Shown here piece after piece: positions 7,987 through 16,129 of a stretch of DNA of 64,000 nucleotides. Origin of the DNA: Pseudomonas sp. JUb42. Lineage in GTDB: Bacteria > Pseudomonadota > Gammaproteobacteria > Pseudomonadales > Pseudomonadaceae. The notes below the pieces were generated by a model, which was given only the letters and a program-made list of their open reading frames with translations, had not been told where the DNA came from and did not search any database. The translations under genes and the position numbers were made by a program. The number at the start of each line of letters is the position of its first letter. Within the stretch, counting starts at the first letter, position 1. The DNA lies in NCBI RefSeq assembly GCF_024807945.1, contig NZ_JANUFD010000022.1, forward strand, positions 1 through 64,000, written 5' to 3'.

Positions 7987-10215
7987 GTGGGCATTAATCT
8001 CGACCAAGCACAACAGACCTTTATCGTCGAAGCACGCGAGCTGTTGCAGGAGATGGAAGAGTCCCTGCTGCGCCTGGAAACCCACCCCGACGATCCGGAC
8101 ATTCTCGGCGCGATTTTCCGCGCCGCCCACACCATCAAGGGCTCGGCCGGTTTATTCGGGCTGGACGCCATCGTCGGTTTCACCCATATCGTCGAAGATG
8201 TGCTGGACCGTCTGCGCGATGGCGAGATACAGGTAAATACTGCGCTCATCGCCCTGCTGCTCAAGTGCGGCGACCATATGCTCGAACTGATCGAAGTGGT
8301 CGCCAGCCAGGGCCGCAGCCTCGACAGCACCGCGCTCGCCCGGGAAGAAAGCCTGCGCCAGGGCCTGCAGCAATACCGCAGCGCCAGCACCGCCATGACC
8401 ACCCAAAGCCCCGCGCCGGTGCCTCAGAACACCGAGGTGCAGACCATCGGCGGCGATACGGTCAGCTCGGACCTGTGGCATATCTCTCTGCGCTTCGGCC
8501 CCGATGTGCTGCGCAATGGCATGGACCCACTGTCGTTCCTGCGTTACCTCAATACCCTGGGCGAAATCGTCTATATCACCACCCTGGCCGATGCCATGCC
8601 TGTCCTCGATGAGGTCGATGCCGAGAGTTGCTATCTGGGCTTCGAGATCGACTACCGCTCCAATGCCAGCAAGGCGGAGATTTCCGAGGCTTTCGATTTT
8701 GTCCGCGACGATTGCCTGATTCATATCCTCGCCCCCCACAGCCGCATCGAAGAATACCTGCAACTGATCGAAGCCCTGCCGGAGCACCCGACCCGCCTAG
8801 GCGAAATTCTCACCAACTGCGGCGCGCTGACTGTGCATGAGCTGGAACAAGGCCTGCGCACGCAACGTCAGGCTACGAGCCAGGAGGTTACGCCGCAGCC
8901 GTTGGGCGAAATCCTGATTGAGCAACGCGCCGTTGAACCAGTAGTGGTGCAGTCGGCCCTCGACAAGCAAAACGGCATGCAGGAGCAAAAAACCAAGGAG
9001 GGGCGCTTTGTCCGGGTCAACGCCGACAAGCTCGATGAACTGATCAATCTGGTCGGCGAACTGGTAATCGCCAGCGCCGGGGCCAGCCAGTTGGCCCGCA
9101 CCTGCCAGAACGATCCCTTGCAGGAATCGGCCTCGGTGGTCTCGGGTCTGGTCGAGGAGATTCTCGACGGCGCCCTGGGCCTGCGTATGATCCCCATCGG
9201 CGATACCTTCAACCGTTTCCGCCGGGTGGTGCGCGACGTCAGTCAGGAACTGGGCAAGGATATCGACCTGCTGATCAGCGGCGCCGATACCGAACTGGAC
9301 AAGACAGTGGTGGAAAAGATCGGCGACCCGCTCATGCACCTGCTGCGCAACGCCATGGACCATGGCCTCGAAGCGCCCCAGGCTCGACTCGCGGCGGGCA
9401 AGCCGCTCAAAGGCCTGTTACGCCTGAATGCCTACCATGACGCCGGCACCATCGTCCTGGAAATCGCCGACGACGGCGCGGGCCTCAACCGCGAGCGCAT
9501 CCTGGCCAAAGCCCAGGAGCGCGGCCTGGTGCCGACGGGTGCCAACCTCAGCGACCAGGAAATCTATAATCTGATCTTCGAGCCGGGCTTCTCTACGGCC
9601 GAAGCGGTGACCAACCTGTCCGGGCGCGGTGTCGGCATGGACGTGGTCAAACGCAATATCACGGCCCTGCGCGGTAGTGTCGATCTGGACAGCCAGCCGG
9701 GCCTCGGCACTACGGTGCGCATCCGCCTGCCGCTGACCCTGGCGATCATCAGCGGCTTTCTGGTCAACGTCGATCAGGCGATCTACGTCATTCCCCTGGA
9801 CATGGTGCAGGAATGCATCGAACTCAACGAAGCCGATCACCCGTCCCGGGAAAGCGGCTATCTGGACCTGCGTGGCGAGGTTCTGCCCCTGGTCAGGTTG
9901 CGTGACCACTTCGGTCACGAGGGTGAACCCGGCGGCCGACAAAACGTAGTGGTAGTGCGCAGTGCCGAACAAAAGGCCGGGCTGGTCGTGGATGACCTGC
10001 TGGGCGAATTCCAGACCGTGATCAAACCCCTGGGCAAGCTGTTCGGCGCCCTGCGCGGGATCAGCGGCTCGACCATTCTCGGCAACGGCTCGGTGGCGTT
10101 GATTCTCGACGTGCCTTCGCTGCTGACCCAGATCGTAAGCATGGAAAACCGTAACGCCTCGCTTCTTTCCCGCCCGGCTGCCAACAGCTCCCTCCAAGGA
10201 GGAATTCCTCAATGA
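7987..10215 (+). CDS. cheA: Chemotaxis histidine kinase CheA
   Basis: 742 residues, starting with GTG at 7987 behind AAAGGAT. The order is: Hpt domain (about 1-110) with phosphorylatable H48 in RAAHTIKGSAG; a central P2-like region (about 150-330) with FGPDVLRNGMDPLSFLRYL; dimerisation helices (about 340-420); an ATPase with N-box LLRNAMDHGLE near 450, G1 DDGAGL near 492 and G2 GRGVGMDVV near 546; and a C-terminal CheW-like P5 domain (about 600-735). It autophosphorylates under receptor control and feeds CheY and CheB. Its stop overlaps the next MCP's ATG, indicating coupled translation. It is the only CheA in the window, and this is an accessory che system, not the flagellar cluster. Confidence 0.95.
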   Translation: MGINLDQAQQTFIVEARELLQEMEESLLRLETHPDDPDILGAIFRAAHTIKGSAGLFGLDAIVGFTHIVEDVLDRLRDGEIQVNTALIALLLKCGDHMLELIEVVASQGRSLDSTALAREESLRQGLQQYRSASTAMTTQSPAPVPQNTEVQTIGGDTVSSDLWHISLRFGPDVLRNGMDPLSFLRYLNTLGEIVYITTLADAMPVLDEVDAESCYLGFEIDYRSNASKAEISEAFDFVRDDCLIHILAPHSRIEEYLQLIEALPEHPTRLGEILTNCGALTVHELEQGLRTQRQATSQEVTPQPLGEILIEQRAVEPVVVQSALDKQNGMQEQKTKEGRFVRVNADKLDELINLVGELVIASAGASQLARTCQNDPLQESASVVSGLVEEILDGALGLRMIPIGDTFNRFRRVVRDVSQELGKDIDLLISGADTELDKTVVEKIGDPLMHLLRNAMDHGLEAPQARLAAGKPLKGLLRLNAYHDAGTIVLEIADDGAGLNRERILAKAQERGLVPTGANLSDQEIYNLIFEPGFSTAEAVTNLSGRGVGMDVVKRNITALRGSVDLDSQPGLGTTVRIRLPLTLAIISGFLVNVDQAIYVIPLDMVQECIELNEADHPSRESGYLDLRGEVLPLVRLRDHFGHEGEPGGRQNVVVVRSAEQKAGLVVDDLLGEFQTVIKPLGKLFGALRGISGSTILGNGSVALILDVPSLLTQIVSMENRNASLLSRPAANSSLQGGIPQ

Positions 10216-11867
10216 AATGGTTCTATGACCTGAAAATCGCCACCAAACTGATCACCTCGTTCATGATCGTGCTGGTGCTGACCGCTGCCATGGGCGCCTT
10301 CGCCATCTATCAACTGAGCCAGGTCAACCAGACCGCCACAGATCTGGGTACCAATTGGATGCCTTCCATGCGCATGGCCTCGGGCATGCGTTTCTATGCG
10401 GCCAATTACCGGATCAAGGAATACCGCCACCTGGCCAGCGAATCCGCCGAGGAGAAGGCCGCCGTCGAAGTCGAAGCGGCCGATTCGAAAAAGCAGATCG
10501 ATACCCGTATAGAGTCCTACGCCAAGATGCTCTCCAACCCGGACGACAAGGCTCTGCTCGACACCTTCGTCAATGACTGGAATGCCTATCAGGCGGCCAG
10601 TGCCAAGATGATCAGTGAGTCTCGGCAAAACCGCCACGAAGAAGCCACTAAGGTGCTTACCGGCGACTCCCGCCGCCTGTTCGACGCAGTGACCACCGAC
10701 CTGCAAAAAATGGTCGAACTCAACGCCAGCGGCGGCAGCGAAGCCACTGATCGCGGCAATAAACTATATGCCGACTCGCGCCTGTCGATCATCGTCGTAC
10801 TGATAGTCACCCTGCTGGTCGGCTTCGGCCTGGCGCTGTTCATTGCCCGGATCATTTCCCGGCCCCTGCGCGAAGCCGCCGAAGTCGCCGGGCAACTGGC
10901 CGAAGGCGATCTCAGTGCGCAGATCGAGGTGCGTTCGCGGGATGAAACCGGCCTGTTGCTGGCTGCCATGCAGAACATGATCACCAAGCTGTCGCATATC
11001 ATCGGCGAAGTACGCAACACCGCCGATAACCTGGCCAGTGCCTCCGAGGAGGTCAGCGCCACGGCCCAGTCCATGAGCCAGGCCACCAGTGAACAGGCGG
11101 CCAGCGTCGAAGAAACCAGCGCCTCCATCGAGCAGATGAGCGCCAGCATCAATCAGAACACCGAGAACGCCAAAGTGACCGACGGCATGGCCAGCAAGGC
11201 CGCGACAGAAGCCACCGATGGCGGCGAATCGGTGCAGCAGACCGTGGTGGCGATGAAGAAAATCGCCCAGCGCATCAGCATCATCGACGACATTGCCTAT
11301 CAAACCAACCTGCTGGCCCTCAACGCCGCCATCGAAGCCGCCCGCGCCGGGGAGCACGGTAAGGGCTTTGCCGTGGTTGCTGCCGAAGTGCGCAAGCTGG
11401 CTGAGCGCAGCCAGGTCGCCGCCCAGGAAATCGGCGAGCTGTCTTCCAGCAGCGTCGAGATGGCGGAAAAAGCTGGCAAGCTGTTGGGCGAAATGGTCCC
11501 GTCGATCAACAAGACCTCGGATCTGGTCCAGGAAATCAGTGCAGCCTCGGAAGAACAGGCCGCCGGTGTCGCCCAGATCAATACGGCCATGAATCAACTC
11601 AATCAGGTCACGCAGCAAAACGCTTCCAGCAGCGAAGAACTAGCCGCCACCGCCGAAGAAATGAGCAGCCAGGCCGAACAGTTGCAGCAGGTCATGAGCT
11701 TCTTCCGCCTCGAGGTTGGCGGCAAGGGTGCGCAGCCTTCGATTCAGGTGAAAAGCAGCGAAAACCGCAAGCCACCCAGGGCGCCACAGCCGCCGGTGGC
11801 ACGGCAGCCGAACTTCGCCTATCAAACCGCCAGCGGCCCTGACGAAGCCGACTTCACCCGGTTCTAA
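10212..11867 (+). CDS. Methyl-accepting chemotaxis protein, 34-heptad class, che-operon receptor
   Basis: 551 residues. TM1 is near 12-32 and TM2 near 190-212, enclosing a four-helix-bundle ligand domain. A HAMP domain is near 213-265, then the signalling hairpin with tip IAYQTNLLALNAAIEAARAGEHGKG. Aligned with E. coli Tsr, both helices of the hairpin are exactly seven residues shorter, which puts it in the 34H class. Methylation-type Gln/Glu pairs are present (TSEQAASVEETSAS, SSSEELAATAEEM). The protein ends in a Pro-rich tether and DFTRF, resembling the aromatic CheR/CheB-binding pentapeptide. It overlaps cheA by 4 nt. Confidence 0.92.
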   Translation: MKWFYDLKIATKLITSFMIVLVLTAAMGAFAIYQLSQVNQTATDLGTNWMPSMRMASGMRFYAANYRIKEYRHLASESAEEKAAVEVEAADSKKQIDTRIESYAKMLSNPDDKALLDTFVNDWNAYQAASAKMISESRQNRHEEATKVLTGDSRRLFDAVTTDLQKMVELNASGGSEATDRGNKLYADSRLSIIVVLIVTLLVGFGLALFIARIISRPLREAAEVAGQLAEGDLSAQIEVRSRDETGLLLAAMQNMITKLSHIIGEVRNTADNLASASEEVSATAQSMSQATSEQAASVEETSASIEQMSASINQNTENAKVTDGMASKAATEATDGGESVQQTVVAMKKIAQRISIIDDIAYQTNLLALNAAIEAARAGEHGKGFAVVAAEVRKLAERSQVAAQEIGELSSSSVEMAEKAGKLLGEMVPSINKTSDLVQEISAASEEQAAGVAQINTAMNQLNQVTQQNASSSEELAATAEEMSSQAEQLQQVMSFFRLEVGGKGAQPSIQVKSSENRKPPRAPQPPVARQPNFAYQTASGPDEADFTRF

Positions 11868-11881
11868 AGGAAGCTCAAGCC

Positions 11882-12421
11882 ATGGGTGCACTTGCCACGA
11901 CCAGCCAGAAACTGCCCGCAGCCCGGGAGGAAGAGGCGCAATACCTGACCTTCATGCTCGGCGGCGAAATGTTTGCCATCGCCATCCTCGGCATCAAGGA
12001 GATCATCGAGTACGGCAACCTCACCGTAGTGCCGATGATGCCCGCCTTCGTGCGCGGGGTGATCAACCTGCGCGGCGCGGTGGTGCCAGTGGTTGACCTG
12101 TCGGCGCGCTTCGGCCGACAGAACTCGGATATCACCCGGCGCAGTTGCGTGGTCATCATCGAAGCCGCAGGCGATAACGGTCAGCCCCAGGATATCGGCC
12201 TGCTGGTAGATACGGTATCGGCGGTGATGGAGATCGCCGCCAGCGCCATCGAACCACCGCCCAGCTTCGGCGCACGGATACGCGCCGATTTCATCAGCGG
12301 CATGGCCAAAGTCGAGGGCAAGTTCGTGATTGTCCTGGACGTGGACCGGGTGCTGTCCATCGACGAGATGTCCAGTCTCGCCGCCGGTAACCTCGTCGCC
12401 GAACCGCCACCACAGGGATAA
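11882..12421 (+). CDS. cheW: Chemotaxis coupling protein CheW
   Basis: 179 residues, one CheW domain. FMLGGEMFAIAILGIKEIIEYG is the first strand set, with MMPAFVRGVINLRGAVVPVVDLSARFG as the core signature and GLLVDTVSAVMEI and GMAKVEGKFVIVLDVDRVL closing the second subdomain. It links the CheA P5 domain to MCP hairpin tips in the receptor array. AAGGAAGCTCAAGCC precedes the ATG, 14 bp after the MCP. Confidence 0.95.
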   Translation: MGALATTSQKLPAAREEEAQYLTFMLGGEMFAIAILGIKEIIEYGNLTVVPMMPAFVRGVINLRGAVVPVVDLSARFGRQNSDITRRSCVVIIEAAGDNGQPQDIGLLVDTVSAVMEIAASAIEPPPSFGARIRADFISGMAKVEGKFVIVLDVDRVLSIDEMSSLAAGNLVAEPPPQG

Positions 12422-12425
12422 GTGG

Positions 12426-13232
12426 ATGAACGCCATGCCGCTCAATGACAGCGAGTTCCACAGCTTCCAGCAATGGCTGCACCGGGCGGCGGGCATCAAC
12501 CTGTCGCCGGCGAAGAAGGCGTTGGTTGCCGGGCGCTTGTTCAAGCGCCTCAAGCATTACGAACTGGACAGCTATGGCGAGTATTTCAAGCTGATCATGG
12601 GCGGTCAGAGCGAGCATGAATTACAGGTCGCCCTGGACCTGCTGACCACCAACGAAACCTACTTTTTCCGCGAACCCAAGCACTTCGATTTCCTGCGCCA
12701 GCACATCCTGCCCAAGGCCACGCCGGGGCGCACGTTCCGCCTGTGGAGCGCGGCCAGTTCTTCAGGCGAGGAGCCCTACAGCCTGGCCATGACCCTGGCC
12801 GAAGGCCTGGGCACCACGCCCTGGGAAATCGTCGGCTCGGATATCAGCAGCCAAATGCTGACCAAGGCCCGCAGCGGCCACTACCCGATGGAGCGCGCCG
12901 CTACCCTGCCCCAGCCCTTGTTGGTCAAGTACTGCCTCAAGGGCGTCGGCCCCCAGGCTGGCACTTTTCTGGTCAACCGGGCGCTGCGCAATCGCATGAA
13001 GTTCGTGCAGATCAACCTCAATGAAGCCTTCCCGGAGATGGGCGAGTTCGAGGTGATCTTCCTGCGCAACGTGATGATCTATTTCGACCAGGAAACCAAA
13101 CGCAAAGTCATTGCCCGCATGCTGCCGCTGCTCAAGCCCGGTGGCTACCTGATGATCAGCCATTCGGAGAGCCTCAACGGTATCAGCGACGCCTTCAAGC
13201 TCGTGGCACCGTCGATCTATCGAAAACCATGA
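12426..13232 (+). CDS. cheR: Chemotaxis protein methyltransferase CheR
   Basis: 268 residues from ATG 12426, four bases after cheW's stop. The N-terminal helical domain (about 1-75) precedes a SAM methyltransferase with the CheR motif LWSAASSSGEEPYSLAM, then GSDISSQML, FLRNVMIYFDQ and GGYLMISHSES. It methylates glutamates of MCPs during adaptation. The candidate docking partner is the DFTRF tail of the MCP two genes upstream. An in-frame upstream start inside cheW exists but has no ribosome site. Confidence 0.95.
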   Translation: MNAMPLNDSEFHSFQQWLHRAAGINLSPAKKALVAGRLFKRLKHYELDSYGEYFKLIMGGQSEHELQVALDLLTTNETYFFREPKHFDFLRQHILPKATPGRTFRLWSAASSSGEEPYSLAMTLAEGLGTTPWEIVGSDISSQMLTKARSGHYPMERAATLPQPLLVKYCLKGVGPQAGTFLVNRALRNRMKFVQINLNEAFPEMGEFEVIFLRNVMIYFDQETKRKVIARMLPLLKPGGYLMISHSESLNGISDAFKLVAPSIYRKP

Positions 13233-13717
13233 AAACGTCCCTGGCCTACCCCCGCGTCTATTTGTCCCCCGGCGACTTCCACTTCGCCACGGAGCCGACG
13301 CGCATCAGCACGGTGCTGGGTTCATGCATCGCCGTGACCCTGTGGCATCCGCAGCGGCGCATCGGCGCCATGTGCCATTTCATGCTGCCCAATCGCCGCA
13401 TTCGCGGCAACCGCCTCAGCGGCAAGTACGCCGACGAGGCCTTCGAGATGTTCATGCTCGAAGTCGAATCCCATCGCACCCTGCCCGGCGACTATGAGGT
13501 CAAGCTGTTCGGCGGTGGCGAGATGTTCCCGCGCCACAAGACCGCGCTCGTCAGCGCGGTCCCCGACATGAATATCGAAGCCGCCCTGCAACTGGCCGAG
13601 CAATACCACCTGAACGTCACCGCCCAGGACATCGGCCGCACCGGCCATCGCAATATCGTTTTCGACACCTGGAACGGCGATGTCTGGGTCAAACACAAGC
13701 CATTGCATCAGTGCTGA
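13229..13717 (+). CDS. cheD: Chemoreceptor glutamine deamidase CheD
   Basis: 162 residues, starting in the ATGA overlap with cheR's stop. It has the CheD signatures TVLGSCIAVTLW (catalytic Cys in GSC) and GAMCHFMLP (catalytic His), plus VKLFGGGEMF and DIGRTGHRNIVFDT. CheD deamidates specific receptor glutamines and can modulate CheA. The presence of both CheD and CheB in the operon suggests a full adaptation module. Confidence 0.95.
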   Translation: MKTSLAYPRVYLSPGDFHFATEPTRISTVLGSCIAVTLWHPQRRIGAMCHFMLPNRRIRGNRLSGKYADEAFEMFMLEVESHRTLPGDYEVKLFGGGEMFPRHKTALVSAVPDMNIEAALQLAEQYHLNVTAQDIGRTGHRNIVFDTWNGDVWVKHKPLHQC

Positions 13718-13725
13718 AGGTCGTC

Positions 13726-14796
13726 ATGAAAAAAATCAGAGTGCTGCTTGTCGACGATTCCGCCGTGGTGCGCCAGGTACTGATGGCGATCCTCGACAAG
13801 ACCCCGGATATCGAAGTGATGGGCGCGGCGTCCGACCCCATTTTCGCCATCGACAAACTCGCCAGGGAGTGGCCCGATGTCATTGTCCTCGACGTCGAGA
13901 TGCCGCGCATGGACGGTATTACCTTTCTCAAAAAAATCATGAGTGAACGCCCTACGCCGGTGATCATCTGCTCGTCCCTGACCGAGAAAGGCGCCGAGAC
14001 TACCTTGCAGGCCCTGAGCGCCGGGGCGGTGGAAATCGTTACCAAGCCCCAGGTCGGCCTGAAGAACTTCCTGCTGGAGTCCGCTGCGATACTGGTCGCG
14101 GCCATCCGCGCCGCCGCCAGTGCCAACGTCAAGAATCTGGGCAAACGCAGCGTGCCGCGTCTGGAACCCCAGGCCAAGCTCAATGCCGATGCCATCCTGC
14201 CTGCCGGGCATAGCCAGGCCATGGTGCAGACCACCGAACGCATCGTCGCCATCGGCACGTCTACCGGCGGCACCCAGGCTCTGGAAGCGGTGCTGACCGC
14301 CCTGCCACGTGTCAGCCCCGGCATCGTCATCGTCCAGCACATGCCGGAGAAATTCACCGCATCCTTTGCCGAGCGCCTTAACGGGCTGTGCCAGATCGAA
14401 GTGCGCGAAGCCAGGAACAACGACCGCGTCCTCCCCGGCCTGGCCCTGATCGCCCCTGGCGGCAAGCACATGATGCTGACCCGCAGCGGCGCTTACTATC
14501 ACGTACAGGTAGTGGACGGCCCGTTGGTCAACCGTCACCGACCCTCGGTGGACGTGTTGCTGCGTTCGGTGGCCAAGTTCGCCGGGCGCAATGCCACCGG
14601 CATCATCATGACCGGCATGGGCGATGACGGTGCCCGGGGCATGAAGGAAATGTTCGACGCTGGCGCCGACACCGTGGCCCAGGACGAGGCCTCCAGCGTG
14701 GTGTTCGGCATGCCCAAGGAAGCGATCAAACTGGGCGGCGCCAAACGCATCCTGCCCTTGGGCGAGATGCATCGAGCGGTGATGGGCCGGGCTTAG
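13726..14796 (+). CDS. cheB: Chemotaxis-specific protein-glutamate methylesterase CheB
   Basis: 356 residues from ATG 13726, with GAAGG five bases upstream. An upstream GTG at 13711 would overlap cheD. The receiver domain has D10/D11 and phosphoacceptor D56 (VIVLDVEMPRMDG). A linker leads to the methylesterase with S179 (AIGTSTGGTQ), H205 (IVQHMPEKF) and D301 (MTGMGDDGARGM) forming the catalytic triad. It removes receptor methyl groups when phosphorylated by CheA. It is the last gene of the che operon. Confidence 0.95.
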   Translation: MKKIRVLLVDDSAVVRQVLMAILDKTPDIEVMGAASDPIFAIDKLAREWPDVIVLDVEMPRMDGITFLKKIMSERPTPVIICSSLTEKGAETTLQALSAGAVEIVTKPQVGLKNFLLESAAILVAAIRAAASANVKNLGKRSVPRLEPQAKLNADAILPAGHSQAMVQTTERIVAIGTSTGGTQALEAVLTALPRVSPGIVIVQHMPEKFTASFAERLNGLCQIEVREARNNDRVLPGLALIAPGGKHMMLTRSGAYYHVQVVDGPLVNRHRPSVDVLLRSVAKFAGRNATGIIMTGMGDDGARGMKEMFDAGADTVAQDEASSVVFGMPKEAIKLGGAKRILPLGEMHRAVMGRA

Positions 14797-14856
14797 CCAT
14801 CTGAGTCGTGGTAAACGCTTGTTTACCGAACGGCTGCTGCCAGACTGGTGTGATTG

Positions 14857-14940
14857 TGTGGGAGCGAGGCTTGCCCGCGAATCAGCCGACGCGGCAGGTC
14901 AGGAAAACCGCGTTGCTCCCTTCACGGGCAAACCGACTCC
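14857..14940. repeat. Decayed inverted repeat, REP family B
   Basis: The left arm, TGTGGGAGCGAGGCTTGCCC and following bases from 14857, matches family B elsewhere. The right arm at 14921-14940 (TTCACGGGCAAACCGACTCC) has several mismatches, so the dyad is degraded. It lies between the convergent cheB and dehydratase genes. Confidence 0.75.
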
Positions 14941-14953
14941 TGCGGCCCTGCGT

Positions 14954-15922
14954 TTACCCAGCCAACAACGCCGCATACCGCTGCAGATCGATATTGCCCC
15001 CGGTGACAATCACCCCGACCCGCTTGCCCTGCAATTGCGCCTTCAACTCCCGCACCGCTGCAAAACCCAGGCAGCCGGTAGGCTCGACCACCATCTTCAT
15101 GCGCTCGGCAAAGAAGCGCATGGCCTCCACCAGTTGCGCATCGCTGGCGGTGTAGATGTCGTTGACGTCGCGACGGATGATGTCGAAGGTGTAGTTGCCC
15201 AGGTATTGCGTCTGGGCGCCGTCGGCGATGGTCACCGGGGTGTCGATATGCACGATGCTGCCGCTGCGCAGGGAGCGCTGGCCGTCATTGCCCGCTTCCG
15301 GCTCGACGCCATAGAGCTTGCAGTCCGGAGCCAGGGCACGGGTCGATAACGCAGTGCCGGACAGCAGCCCGCCGCCGCCGAGGCAGACGAACAACGCATC
15401 CAGGCGGCCAACTTCCTCGAACAGTTCCTTGGCTGCGGTGCCCTGCCCGGCGATCACATCCGGATGATCGTAAGGCGGGATCAACGTGAAGCCGTGCTCT
15501 TGAGCCAGTGTGCGGCCGATGGCTTCGCGGTCTTCGGTGTAGCGGTCGTACTGCACAACCGTGGCGCCATAGCCGCGGGTAGCCGCAACCTTCGCCGCCG
15601 GGGCGTCATGGGGCATGACGATGGTCGCAGGAATACCCAGGATCCGCGCCGACAGCGCCACGCCCTGGGCATGGTTGCCCGAGGAGAACGCCACCACCCC
15701 GGCCTTGCGCTGGAGCTCGTCGAATTTCGCCAGGCTGTTGAAAGCCCCGCGAAACTTGAACGCGCCCATGCGTTGCAGGTTCTCGCACTTGAAGAACAAC
15801 TCGGCACCCACCTCCTCGTTGGCCGTGCGCGAGGTCAGCACCGGAGTCTTGTGGGCATGGCCCTCGATCCGGCCAGCGGCGGCCAGCACGTCTTCATAGG
15901 TGGGCAGAATCAGGTTTGTCAC
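14954..15922 (-). CDS. Threonine/serine dehydratase-family PLP enzyme
   Basis: 322 residues from GTG at 15922, which has GGAGG five bases upstream; longer in-frame starts run into a repeat. The fold-type II PLP motifs are clear: K56 in MGAFKFRGAFN (Schiff-base lysine), SSGNHAQGVALSA, and the glycine loop CLGGGGLLSG. There is no C-terminal ACT regulatory domain, so it is not the biosynthetic IlvA type. Catabolic threonine dehydratases and threo-3-hydroxyaspartate ammonia-lyases share this architecture, and the substrate cannot be fixed from motifs. It appears to be a single-gene unit. Confidence 0.85.
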   Translation of the reverse strand: MTNLILPTYEDVLAAAGRIEGHAHKTPVLTSRTANEEVGAELFFKCENLQRMGAFKFRGAFNSLAKFDELQRKAGVVAFSSGNHAQGVALSARILGIPATIVMPHDAPAAKVAATRGYGATVVQYDRYTEDREAIGRTLAQEHGFTLIPPYDHPDVIAGQGTAAKELFEEVGRLDALFVCLGGGGLLSGTALSTRALAPDCKLYGVEPEAGNDGQRSLRSGSIVHIDTPVTIADGAQTQYLGNYTFDIIRRDVNDIYTASDAQLVEAMRFFAERMKMVVEPTGCLGFAAVRELKAQLQGKRVGVIVTGGNIDLQRYAALLAG

Positions 15923-15975
15923 GGGTACCTCCAGCGAATGAGGGGTGGTTTGAATAACAACACAGGCGCAAATCC

Positions 15976-16064
15976 TGTGGGAGCGAGGCTTGCCCGCGAA
16001 TTGAGCGGCGCGGTACACCAGGCACGCCGCGTCAAGGCCTTCGCGGGCAAGCCTCGCTCCAACG
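15976..16064. repeat. Inverted repeat, REP family B
   Basis: The left arm TGTGGGAGCGAGGCTTGCCC... begins at 15976 and the right arm ...GGGCAAGCCTCGCTCCAACG ends at 16064, as near-perfect complements. Family B also occurs at 32432, 44683, 59802 and 61410. Confidence 0.88.
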
Positions 16065-16129
16065 AATAAAAAAGCCGGGAAGCCAGACGATAATCCGCAA
16101 GTTACAATTTGTCCAGTTATGACAAAACG

